Assembly: GCA_963789255.1 (NCBI GenBank)
Contig: CAWBJW010000001.1
Span: 558,001-622,000, forward strand
Direction: 5' to 3'
Length of the DNA stretch: 64,000 nucleotides
From: DATARH01 sp963789255
GTDB lineage: Bacteria > Pseudomonadota > Alphaproteobacteria > ATCC43930 > CGMCC-115725
The notes under the pieces are model-generated. The model saw only the letters and a list, made by a program, of their open reading frames with translations. It was not told where the DNA came from and searched no databases. Numbering within the stretch: the stretch's first letter is position 1; every line of letters begins with the position of its first letter. Made by a program: the position numbers and the translations under genes. Of the stretch, positions 18,128 through 26,263 are shown piece after piece.

Positions 18128-19372
18128 TTAAGCCGTAATGCGCGCCGGCAATGACCGGATACCGTGGATGAAGTTGGAATAGACGCGGCGCGGCGGGCCC
18201 ATCACCTCGATCGCCTTGTAGCGCTCGATGATCTCCTCCCACAGGATGCGCAATTGCAATTCGGCGAGCCGATTGCCGACGCAGCGATGGATGCCGAAGC
18301 CGAACGACAGATGCTGCCGCGGCCGCGCCCGGTCGATGATGAAATCGTCCGGATCCTCGATCGCGTCGGGGTCGCGGTTGCCGGAAACGTACCAGATCAC
18401 GACCTTGTCGCCCTTCCTGACCCTTTTGCCGCCAAGTTCGGTGTCTTCCTTCGCGGTGCGCCGCATGTGGATGACCGGCGTCACAAAACGGATGATCTCC
18501 GACACCATCCCCGGGATCAGCGCCGGATCGTCGCGCAGTTTCCGGTATTCGCGCGGATGCTGGCTCAAGGCGAGCAACCCGCCGGTCATCGAATTGCGCG
18601 TCGTGTCGTTGCCGCCGACGATCAACAGCCCGAGCGTGCCCATGAACTCGCGGATCGGCATCGCGCGCGTCGCCTCGCCGTGCGCCAGCATCGACAAGAG
18701 GTCTGACTTGGGCGGCTGCGCCGCCCGTTCGTTGAACAGCACGCCCAACGCCTGGGCCATCTTTGTCAGCTCGGCGAAGCGCTCCTCCTCCGAGTGCACC
18801 GGCGCGTCGGGCGCGTTGACATTGGCGATCACGACATCGGACCAGTAGGTCAGCTGGCGCCGCTCGTCCCAGGGATAGTCGAACAGGGTGGCGAGCATCA
18901 TCGTCGTCAATTCGATCGCCACCCGGTCGACCCAGTCGAAGGTTTCGTTGCGTGGCAATCCGTCAAGCACGCGCGCCGTCCGTTCGCGGATCAGCCCCTC
19001 CAGGTTGGCGAGGTTGGCCGGCGCGACGACCGGGCTGACCACCTTGCGCTGGTCGTCGTGCCGCGGCGGGTCCATGCGGATGAAGCTCGGCCGGTCCATG
19101 TCCTTGGGCTGGTCCTCGATCTGGATGCCGCCCAGATCCGAGGCCGAGGAATAGACTTGGTGGTTGACCTCGACCTGCATGATGTCTTTGTACTTGGTCA
19201 CCGCCCAATACGGGCCGTAGCGGCTGTCGCGGCAGAAATGCACCGGGTCCTCGCGCCGCAATCGCGCGAAATAGGGGGACCAGGTGTCGTCCTGGTAGAG
19301 AAGCGGATCGCTGACGTCGATGTCGTCGAGCGGCACTCTGTCGGCGTCGCTAAGAACCGCGATGTCGTTCAT
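18128..19372 (-). CDS. Cytochrome P450
   Basis: 414 residues. The heme-binding loop FGFGIHRCVG, the I-helix oxygen-activation motif GGNDTTR and an ExxR in EIIR are all visible. It is soluble, without a membrane anchor, as usual for bacterial class I P450s. A 2Fe-2S ferredoxin gene lies immediately upstream in the same direction and should be its electron donor; a ferredoxin reductase is not in the window. The sequence style is that of the CYP125/CYP124-like group that hydroxylates steroid, terpenoid or fatty substrates, but I cannot assign the substrate. The CoA-transferase and hydroxylase genes next to it point to degradation of a carboxylic or cyclic compound. Confidence 0.92.
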   Translation of the reverse strand: MNDIAVLSDADRVPLDDIDVSDPLLYQDDTWSPYFARLRREDPVHFCRDSRYGPYWAVTKYKDIMQVEVNHQVYSSASDLGGIQIEDQPKDMDRPSFIRMDPPRHDDQRKVVSPVVAPANLANLEGLIRERTARVLDGLPRNETFDWVDRVAIELTTMMLATLFDYPWDERRQLTYWSDVVIANVNAPDAPVHSEEERFAELTKMAQALGVLFNERAAQPPKSDLLSMLAHGEATRAMPIREFMGTLGLLIVGGNDTTRNSMTGGLLALSQHPREYRKLRDDPALIPGMVSEIIRFVTPVIHMRRTAKEDTELGGKRVRKGDKVVIWYVSGNRDPDAIEDPDDFIIDRARPRQHLSFGFGIHRCVGNRLAELQLRILWEEIIERYKAIEVMGPPRRVYSNFIHGIRSLPARITA

Positions 19373-19397
19373 CGACCTGCCTCCCGTTCCATCGACG

Positions 19398-19724
19398 TCA
19401 GTGTTGCCCTTCCGGCATGCGGACGATCAACCCGTCGAGCGCCTCGCTCACCGTGATCTGGCAGGCGAGGCGGGAGTTGGGCTGGGCCAGCGCGGCAAAG
19501 CTCAGCATGCTGGCCTCCTGCGATCCCGCGACCGGGATGCCGGTCGCGCCGAGCCAGGCGGCATCGACATAGACGTGGCAGGTCGCGCAGGCGCACTCGC
19601 CGCCGCAATCGGCGTCGATGCCGGGGATGTTGTTGTCGACCGCGCCGCGCATGACCGAAAGCCCACGCGCCACTTCGACCTGGTGCTGGCGGCCGCCATA
19701 CTCGATATAGGTGATCTTCGGCAT
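19398..19724 (-). CDS. 2Fe-2S ferredoxin (adrenodoxin/putidaredoxin type)
   Basis: 108 residues from the ATG at 19724, chosen because the family begins at MPKITYIEYGG; an in-frame ATG at 19763 would add 13 residues. The cluster ligands are Cys40, Cys46, Cys49 (C-x5-C-x2-C) and Cys88 (LAC). It is first in a two-gene transcript with the P450 gene 25 bases downstream, so it is very likely that enzyme's redox partner. The region between it and the divergent CoA-transferase gene (about 300 bases) must carry both promoters. Confidence 0.9.
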   Translation of the reverse strand: MPKITYIEYGGRQHQVEVARGLSVMRGAVDNNIPGIDADCGGECACATCHVYVDAAWLGATGIPVAGSQEASMLSFAALAQPNSRLACQITVSEALDGLIVRMPEGQH

Positions 19725-20020
19725 GTCGGCGCGCAGCTCCGGACGCCTGAGGTAACCAGCCATAGAATGCGCGGCTCCAGTCGCATCGGCAAGCGCAGCG
19801 GCAGACGGAGCCGTCGGCGAGGAAAGTGCCGTCCCTGCGAGGAGATCCTACAATTCTGACGGAGGACCGCCGACAGCAAGGCAAGGCGGTTGCGGGTCCT
19901 CCGCAACCGCCCCACAATCAAGCCGGAGAGCCGTGGCGACCCGCTATTCCCGGCGCCGCCGTTGCGCTCGAAGAAATGACCCGGACAAGCCCGGGCAAAA
20001 CGCTGAGAGGATGCAGCGCC

Positions 20021-22633
20021 ATGACGCAAACAGGGGCGATTGCGCCTGGACCGGGCACGATGATGGGCAATGCCGGCCCCGGCATGCTGGCCGGCCTGCG
20101 GGTGATCGAGGTCGCCGACGAGCGCGCCGAATATACCGGGCTGCTGCTCGCCGGCCTCGGCGCCGAGGTGGTGAAGATCGAGCCGCCGGAGGGCAACGCG
20201 ACGCGGCGGATCGGCCCGTTTCTCGAGGACCAGCCAGGTCTGGAGCGCTCGCTCTATTTCTGGAACTACAACCGCAACAAGAAATCGGTCGTGCTGGATC
20301 TGCGCGAGGCTCCGGCGTGCGAGGATCTGCTCCGCCTGCTCGCCGGCGCCGATGTGCTGCTCGATGCAAGCTGCGGCGCGCTGAACGCGGCGCTGGGACT
20401 CGACCGGGCTGCGCTCGGCGCGCGGTTTCCGGCGCTGGTGACGGCGCGGATGACGCCGTTCGGCGATGACGGACCGTGGCAGCATTTCAAAAGCTCGGAC
20501 CTGATCCATCTCGCGCTCGGCGGCGTCATGATGAATTGCGGCTATGACCCCGATCCGAACCTCGAATACGACACCCCGCCGATCGCGCCGCAGGTGTGGC
20601 ACGCCTATCACATCGCCGGCGAGCAGCTGGCGACCGGCATCATCGCCGCGCTGATTCACCGGCACAGAAGCGGCCAGGGGCAGGATGTGTCGGTCGCGGT
20701 GCACGAGGCGGTGTCGAAGAACCCCGAGCAGGACATCATGCATTGGGTGATGCGGCGGGTGCCGTTGTGGCGGATGACCAACCGCCATGCCGCCGAGCAC
20801 CCGAACCACTCGCCGGGCATCTGTCACACCAAGGACGGGCGCTGGTTCATCACCCACGGCATGGGCGCGCGCGATCTGAAAAACCTGGTGCCGCTGTTGG
20901 CGAAATACGGCGCGCAGGCGGATCTTCAGCCACCCGCTCCAGACGTGGATCTGAGGGCGCGCCAGGTGCCCGGCACGGCGGCCGGCGACGAGGCGCGCTC
21001 CCATATGCTCGATGTCGTGCAGCGCTTCGTCCGCGCCTGGACCTATGCCGACATGCCGTGGCGCGAGGCGCAGGATGCCGGCCTCCTGTGGGCGCCGTTG
21101 CGCAAGCCGCACGAGAACGCGCAGGACGAGCATTGGCTGACCCGCAAGACCTTTGGCGATGTGCATCATCCCGAGCATGGCCGCGCCTTTCGCTATCCGA
21201 CCAGCAAGTGGCTCAGCAGCAGGACCAGCTGGCAGGTCGGGCGGCGCGCGCCATTGCTCGGCGAAGACACGGCGGCGGTGCTGGGCGAGGCAGCGCGGCG
21301 CCCGAGCGTGCCGGCCGAGCCGCGGCGAGTGGCAGAGCCGAGGCTGTCGGCGATGCACAACAAGCCGTTCCCATTGCAGGGGATCAAGATCCTGGACTTC
21401 GCGTGGTTTCTCGCGTCGGCCGGCGGCACCCGTTTTCTCGCCGCGATGGGGGCGGAGAGCTATAAGGTCGAATGGAAGGACAATCCCGACACCCGGCTGG
21501 CGGCGATGGCGCCCGTCGGCGGCCGCGCCGCGCGCGACGCGGCGACCGGGCCGCTTCCCCCCGTCCGCGATCCCGACATGGGCGGGCAGTTCAACAACAA
21601 GAATGCCGGCAAGCGCGGCATTTCGTTGAATATCCGCCACCCGAAGGGCTTGCAGATCGCCAAGGACATGGTGCGGATCTGCGACGTCGTCGCCGAGGGG
21701 TTTTCGCCGGGCGTCTTGGCGCGGCTGGGGCTCGGCTATGACGTGCTGAAGAGCATCCGGCCCGACATCATCTACATCCAGCAATCCGGCATGGGCGCGC
21801 ACGGCACCTACGGGCGGATGCGCACGGTCGGCCCGGTCGCCGCCGCCTTCGGCGGGCAGGGCGACATGTCGGGACTGCCCGAGCCGGCGATGCCGGTCGG
21901 CTGGGGCTATTCCTATCTCGACTGGATGGGGGCCTACGGCTATGCGCTGGCCTTGCTCGGCGCAATCTATCACCGCGAGCGCACCGGCGAGGGCCAGTGG
22001 ATCGACGCCTCGCAATGCGAAAGCGGCATCTTCCTGACCGGCGCGACGATCCTCGACTGGTCGGCCAACGAGCGCGAATTCCGCCGCTACGGCAACCGCT
22101 CGCCCTACAAGCCGGCGGCGCCGCACGGCGCCTACCGCGTTGCCGGCAAGGACCGCTGGATCGCCATCGCCTGCTTCACCGATATGCAATGGCATGCCCT
22201 GGCGCAGGTCGCGGAACACGCGGATTGGCTTGACGATCGGCGCTTCGGCACGCTGGAGCACCGGTTATTGCATCAGGATTCGCTCGATGCGGCGGTCGAA
22301 TCGTGGACCCGCACGCAGGACCCTTTTGACTGCATGATGAAGTTGCAGCGTGCCGGCGTGCCGGCCGGGGTTTGCCAGAATTCCGAGGACCGTGTCGACA
22401 GCGACCCGCAATTGCGCCACCTGAAGTGGCTGACCGAAGTCACCGGCACCAAGATCGGCACCTGGCCGATCTATGAATTGCCGATGAAGATGAGCAAGAC
22501 GCCGGCCTATATCGGCGGCATTACGAACCGCGGCGCGCCCTGCTATGGCGAGGACAACATGTGGGTGTTGACCGAATTGCTCGGCCGAAGCCCGAGCGAA
22601 GTCGAGCGGCTCGCCGAGGAAGGCGTCATCTGA
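20021..22633 (+). CDS. Double-length class III (CaiB/BaiF) CoA-transferase
   Basis: 870 residues made of two CaiB/BaiF domains in tandem (about 25-420 and 445-860). The second has the expected Asp in GYSYLDWMG, 16 residues before the end of the ALALLGAI helix, where formyl-CoA transferase carries the catalytic Asp. The matching place in the first domain reads AYHIAGEQL, with no Asp, so probably only the second half is catalytic. The enzyme moves CoA between carboxylic acids, usually the first step of a degradation pathway. The ATG at 20021 is preceded by GAGAGG. It starts the plus-strand half of a block with P450, amidohydrolase and molybdenum hydroxylase genes. Confidence 0.88.
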   Translation: MTQTGAIAPGPGTMMGNAGPGMLAGLRVIEVADERAEYTGLLLAGLGAEVVKIEPPEGNATRRIGPFLEDQPGLERSLYFWNYNRNKKSVVLDLREAPACEDLLRLLAGADVLLDASCGALNAALGLDRAALGARFPALVTARMTPFGDDGPWQHFKSSDLIHLALGGVMMNCGYDPDPNLEYDTPPIAPQVWHAYHIAGEQLATGIIAALIHRHRSGQGQDVSVAVHEAVSKNPEQDIMHWVMRRVPLWRMTNRHAAEHPNHSPGICHTKDGRWFITHGMGARDLKNLVPLLAKYGAQADLQPPAPDVDLRARQVPGTAAGDEARSHMLDVVQRFVRAWTYADMPWREAQDAGLLWAPLRKPHENAQDEHWLTRKTFGDVHHPEHGRAFRYPTSKWLSSRTSWQVGRRAPLLGEDTAAVLGEAARRPSVPAEPRRVAEPRLSAMHNKPFPLQGIKILDFAWFLASAGGTRFLAAMGAESYKVEWKDNPDTRLAAMAPVGGRAARDAATGPLPPVRDPDMGGQFNNKNAGKRGISLNIRHPKGLQIAKDMVRICDVVAEGFSPGVLARLGLGYDVLKSIRPDIIYIQQSGMGAHGTYGRMRTVGPVAAAFGGQGDMSGLPEPAMPVGWGYSYLDWMGAYGYALALLGAIYHRERTGEGQWIDASQCESGIFLTGATILDWSANEREFRRYGNRSPYKPAAPHGAYRVAGKDRWIAIACFTDMQWHALAQVAEHADWLDDRRFGTLEHRLLHQDSLDAAVESWTRTQDPFDCMMKLQRAGVPAGVCQNSEDRVDSDPQLRHLKWLTEVTGTKIGTWPIYELPMKMSKTPAYIGGITNRGAPCYGEDNMWVLTELLGRSPSEVERLAEEGVI

Positions 22634-22690
22634 GCGAGCGCCCAGGGCGGATGAGCGAAGAGGCTGGGCAAGAGTGCGCTGCATCGCCGC

Positions 22691-22744
22691 CTCGCGTGCT
22701 TCGAGACGCGCCCCAGCTGCGCCGGAGCGCTCCTCAGCATGACG
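22691..22744. repeat. REP-like palindromic element
   Basis: Between two genes, GTGCTTCGAGACGCGCC on the left and GGAGCGCTCCTCAGCATGAC on the right form an imperfect stem with a short middle. I recognise this type of sequence (a CTTCGAGACGCG...CTCCTCA...ATGA pattern) as a widespread intergenic repeat in Rhizobiales genomes. Only one copy is in this window. It may act as an mRNA-stability hairpin or weak terminator after the CoA-transferase gene. Confidence 0.5.
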
Positions 22745-22823
22745 GTATCTGTTTGATGGCATTGAAAAAGAGCGCCTTTCCGCGTCTACCTTGTGAGAAT
22801 TCACCGAAAAGAGGAAACGCCCG

Positions 22824-23792
22824 ATGATCTGCGACGTCCACGCGCACTACACACCGAAGAATTTCAGCCAGTTCATGGGCGATCGGTTTGCCTCGCCCAC
22901 CCATCTCGCGGTCAAGCGCGGGCTGGCGCGGCACCCGTTCTCGGATTCGCCGGAGGATATCGAAGGCCGCTTCCGGCTGATGGAGGATTCGGGGGTCGGC
23001 CGCCAGGTCCTGTCGCCGAACCACCCGCCCTATCTGCCGGACGAGGCGGAGTGCGTCACCGCGGTCAAGATGCTGAACGACGCTTATGCCGAGTTCGCGC
23101 ATCGCTTCCCCGACCGCATCAGCTCCTATGTGATGCTGCCGCTGCCGCATATCGACGCGTCGCTGAAGGAGATGGAGCGCGGCTTTGACGAGCTGGGCTG
23201 CGTCGGCGTCAACATGAACATCGTCTGCCTCGGCCGCTCGATCGCCGAAGCTGAGTTCGAGCCGCTCTATGCCGAGATGAACCGGCGCGGCGCCGTCCTC
23301 TTCGTGCACCCGGCCGGGTCGGCCATCTGCTCGCCGTTCATCATCGATTACAATTACGGCGGATCGGTCGGCACCTCGCTCGAGGACGCGACGTTCGTGC
23401 TGCACATGATCGCCAAGCAGATCCCCTACCGCTATCCGAACATCAAGTTCATCGTGCCGCATTTGGGTGGCCCGATCCCGATGCTGATGAACCGACTCGA
23501 CAAGCAGGGCCAGGGCCCGAGGGGGCATCCGAACCTCGCCGAGGCGCCGAGCGTCACCGCCCGGAAATTCTATTACGACACCGTGTGCTACGGCTCGAAG
23601 CCGGCTTTCCTCTGCGCGCTGGAAGCGTTCGGCGCCGACCATCTGGTGACCGGTAGCGACTATCCGGTTTTGCAGGACTGGGAGGTCTACCGGGAGACCT
23701 TCGCCTATATCGAGCGGCTGGGGTTGCCCAAGGCCGATACCGACAAGATCCTGCATCACAACGCACAGAAACTATTCGGCTTCGACCACTGA
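22824..23792 (+). CDS. Amidohydrolase family 2 protein (ACMSD-like decarboxylase/hydrolase)
   Basis: 322 residues of the amidohydrolase-2 TIM-barrel family. The metal site HxH is in CDVHAHYTP at the N-terminus. Later ligands are His in VPHLGGPI and Asp in GSDYPVLQDW. Relatives decarboxylate or hydrolyse aromatic or cyclic acids (aminocarboxymuconate-semialdehyde decarboxylase, gamma-resorcylate decarboxylase, cyclic amide hydrolases). The gene lies between the CoA-transferase and the molybdenum hydroxylase genes on the same strand, 190 and 26 bases apart, so it likely serves the same pathway. The ATG at 22824 follows an AGAGG site. The substrate is not predictable. Confidence 0.85.
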   Translation: MICDVHAHYTPKNFSQFMGDRFASPTHLAVKRGLARHPFSDSPEDIEGRFRLMEDSGVGRQVLSPNHPPYLPDEAECVTAVKMLNDAYAEFAHRFPDRISSYVMLPLPHIDASLKEMERGFDELGCVGVNMNIVCLGRSIAEAEFEPLYAEMNRRGAVLFVHPAGSAICSPFIIDYNYGGSVGTSLEDATFVLHMIAKQIPYRYPNIKFIVPHLGGPIPMLMNRLDKQGQGPRGHPNLAEAPSVTARKFYYDTVCYGSKPAFLCALEAFGADHLVTGSDYPVLQDWEVYRETFAYIERLGLPKADTDKILHHNAQKLFGFDH

Positions 23793-23818
23793 CCGCGTTA
23801 CCGCCTAAGGGGCGCCGC

Positions 23819-26173
23819 ATGGACGACTACATCGACCCGACAGACGTGGATCTCGACGAGCGGTTTGCCGTCGGGCAGCCGGTGCCGCGCTCCGAGGACC
23901 CGGTGCTGCTGCGCGGCGAAGGGCAGTACTGCGACGACATCAGCCTGCCCGGTCAGGCCTACGCCGCGATGGTGCGCAGCCACCGTGCCCATGGCGCGAT
24001 CCGGCAAATCGATGCCGCGGCGGCGCGCGCCATGCCGGGCGTGCTCGCCATCTACACTGCGGCCGATCTGGCGGCTGGCGGGATTGGCCCGTTGCCGCCG
24101 CGGCAGGTCGTGAAGAATCGCGACGGGACGCCGATGCTGACCCCAACCCGCCACGCGCTGGCCACCGACAAGGTGCGGTACGTCGGCGAAGCGGTCGCCG
24201 CCGTCATCGCCGAGACCGTCGCCTCGGCCAAGGACGCGGCCGAAGCCGTCATCGTCGATATCGACCCGCTGCCCGCAGTGACCGAGCCGCGCCGGGCCGC
24301 GGCGCCGGGCGCCCCGAATCTTTATGACGACGTGCCGGGCAATGTCGGGCTCGATTTCCATTATGGCGACAGCGACAAGGTCGCCGCCGCGTTTGCCGCC
24401 GCCACCCATGTCACGCGTCTCGACCTGCGCAGCAACCGCATCGTCGTCAACCCGATGGAGCCGCGCTCGGCGGTCGCGCAATACGACCCGGGGCAGCACC
24501 ATTGGACGCTCAATGTCGAATGCCAGGGGGTGTTCGGGTTCCGCAATTACATCGCCGAGGTGCTCGGCGTCGGCCGCGACAAGGTCCGCGTATTGACCGA
24601 CCGGGTCGGCGGCTCGTTCGGCATGAAGCAGGCCACTTATGCCGAATACTACTGCATCCTGCATGGCGCGCGCGAACTCGGCCGCCCGGTCAAATGGACC
24701 GATGAGCGCTCCGGCAGCTTTGTGTCGGACAGCCACGGCCGCGACCACGAGATGACCGCCGAACTGGCGCTCGACCGCGACGGCAATTTTCTCGCCGTCC
24801 GGCTCAACGGTTACGGCAATCTCGGCGCCACCTACGGCGCGCCCGGCCCGGCGACCAACAACGCCGTGCGCAACACGCTCGGCGTTTACCAGACCCCGCT
24901 CATCGAAGTCTCGACGAAATGCGTCTTCTCCAACACGACCCCGGTCGGCGCCTATCGCGGTGCCGGGCGCCCGGAGGCGAATTATTACATGGAGCGGCTG
25001 GTCGACACCGCCGCCGCCGAATTGGGGATCGACCGCATCGCGCTGCGCCGCCGCAACCACATCCCACCTGAGGCGATGCCGTACAAGAGCCCGAACGGCA
25101 ACACCTATGACAGCGGCGAATTCACCGCATTGCTCGACCAGGCACTGGCGCTCGCGGACTGGACCGGGTTTGCCGCGCGCCGGGCCGAGAGCCGGGGGCG
25201 CGGCCGGCTGCGCGGCCGCGGCATCGGCGACTATCTCGAGCTGACCGGTGTGTCCGGCCGCGAGATGGGCGGCATCCGCTTCGAGCCTGACGGCAACGTC
25301 ACGATCATCACCGGCACGCTCGACTATGGCCAGGGGCACGCGTCGCCCTTCGCCCAGGTGCTCGCCGCCAGGCTCGGCATCCCGTTCCGGCGCATCCGCC
25401 TGGTGCAAGGCGACAGCGACCAGCTGATCGCCGGCGGCGGCACCGGCGGCTCCAAATCGATGATGACGAGTGGAACCGCGATCGTCGAGGCCGCCGACAA
25501 GGTGGTCGAGGCCGGCAGGCAGATCGCCGCCCATGTGCTGGAGGCGGCCGCGCCCGACATCGAATTCCGCGCCGGAAGGTTCGTCATCGCCGGCACCGAC
25601 CGTTCGGTCGGCCTGATGGAACTGGCCGCGCAGATCCATGGCGGCTTCGCATTGCCGGCAGATCTGCCGCAGAGCCTTGACATTTCCAACATCAGCAACG
25701 GCCCGCCCTCGGCCTTCCCCAACGGCTGTCATATCGCCGAGGTCGAGGTCGACCCGGAGACCGGCACGGTCGACGTGGTGCGCTATACCTTTGTCAACGA
25801 TTTCGGCGTGGTCATCAACCCGCTCCTGGTCGACGGCCAGGCGCATGGCGGTATCGTGCAGGGGATCGGCCAGGCGTTGTGCGAGCGCACCGTCTACGAC
25901 GATGAGGGACAATTGCTGACCGGCTCGTACATGGACTACGCGATGCCGCGGGCCGATGACGTCCCGCATTTCGTCAACGCCAGCCACCCGGTGCCGGCCA
26001 CGACCAACCCGCTCGGGGCCAAGGGCTGCGGCGAGGCGGGCTGCGCCGGCGCCCTGCCGTCGGTGATGAACGCGCTGGTCGATGCGCTGTCGGAATTCGG
26101 CATCCGGCATATCGACATGCCGGCCACCCCGGAGCGCGTGTGGCGGGCGATCCGCAACGCCCGCACCGCCTGA
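23819..26173 (+). CDS. Xanthine dehydrogenase/CO-dehydrogenase-family molybdopterin-binding large subunit
   Basis: 784 residues. N-terminal a/b hammerhead domain (VGQPVPRSEDPVLLRG), then the molybdopterin domains with GGSFGMKQ, the loop VGAYRGAGRPEA, GQGHASPFAQV and the C-terminal GAKGCGEAG carrying the active-site Glu. The AYRGAGR loop is the form II type, not the AYRCSFR of true CO dehydrogenase, so this is a hydroxylase of unknown substrate. The FAD (medium) and 2Fe-2S (small) subunits normally encoded next to it are absent here; downstream is an unrelated convergent glycosyltransferase. It must pair with subunits from elsewhere or use other electron carriers. Confidence 0.9.
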   Translation: MDDYIDPTDVDLDERFAVGQPVPRSEDPVLLRGEGQYCDDISLPGQAYAAMVRSHRAHGAIRQIDAAAARAMPGVLAIYTAADLAAGGIGPLPPRQVVKNRDGTPMLTPTRHALATDKVRYVGEAVAAVIAETVASAKDAAEAVIVDIDPLPAVTEPRRAAAPGAPNLYDDVPGNVGLDFHYGDSDKVAAAFAAATHVTRLDLRSNRIVVNPMEPRSAVAQYDPGQHHWTLNVECQGVFGFRNYIAEVLGVGRDKVRVLTDRVGGSFGMKQATYAEYYCILHGARELGRPVKWTDERSGSFVSDSHGRDHEMTAELALDRDGNFLAVRLNGYGNLGATYGAPGPATNNAVRNTLGVYQTPLIEVSTKCVFSNTTPVGAYRGAGRPEANYYMERLVDTAAAELGIDRIALRRRNHIPPEAMPYKSPNGNTYDSGEFTALLDQALALADWTGFAARRAESRGRGRLRGRGIGDYLELTGVSGREMGGIRFEPDGNVTIITGTLDYGQGHASPFAQVLAARLGIPFRRIRLVQGDSDQLIAGGGTGGSKSMMTSGTAIVEAADKVVEAGRQIAAHVLEAAAPDIEFRAGRFVIAGTDRSVGLMELAAQIHGGFALPADLPQSLDISNISNGPPSAFPNGCHIAEVEVDPETGTVDVVRYTFVNDFGVVINPLLVDGQAHGGIVQGIGQALCERTVYDDEGQLLTGSYMDYAMPRADDVPHFVNASHPVPATTNPLGAKGCGEAGCAGALPSVMNALVDALSEFGIRHIDMPATPERVWRAIRNARTA

Positions 26174-26263
26174 TCGGCGCGCGAGATCAGACCCTGGGCG
26201 GCTTAACCTTGGCTCGGCACGCCGCGCTTGGCCCTGGTCCCTCGGCGCCGCTGAGGTCCAATA

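Noticed and set aside
16494..18242. Open frame of 582 codons on the minus strand
   Set aside because: Antisense of the GTPase gene and end of the amino-acid dehydrogenase; no known motif.
19502..22261. Open frame of 919 codons on the minus strand
   Set aside because: It lies opposite the double CoA-transferase gene, which has clear domains; composition is Arg/His/Gln-rich, a GC-rich antisense shadow.
23798..26110. Open frame of 770 codons on the minus strand
   Set aside because: Antisense of the molybdenum hydroxylase gene; no domain recognisable.
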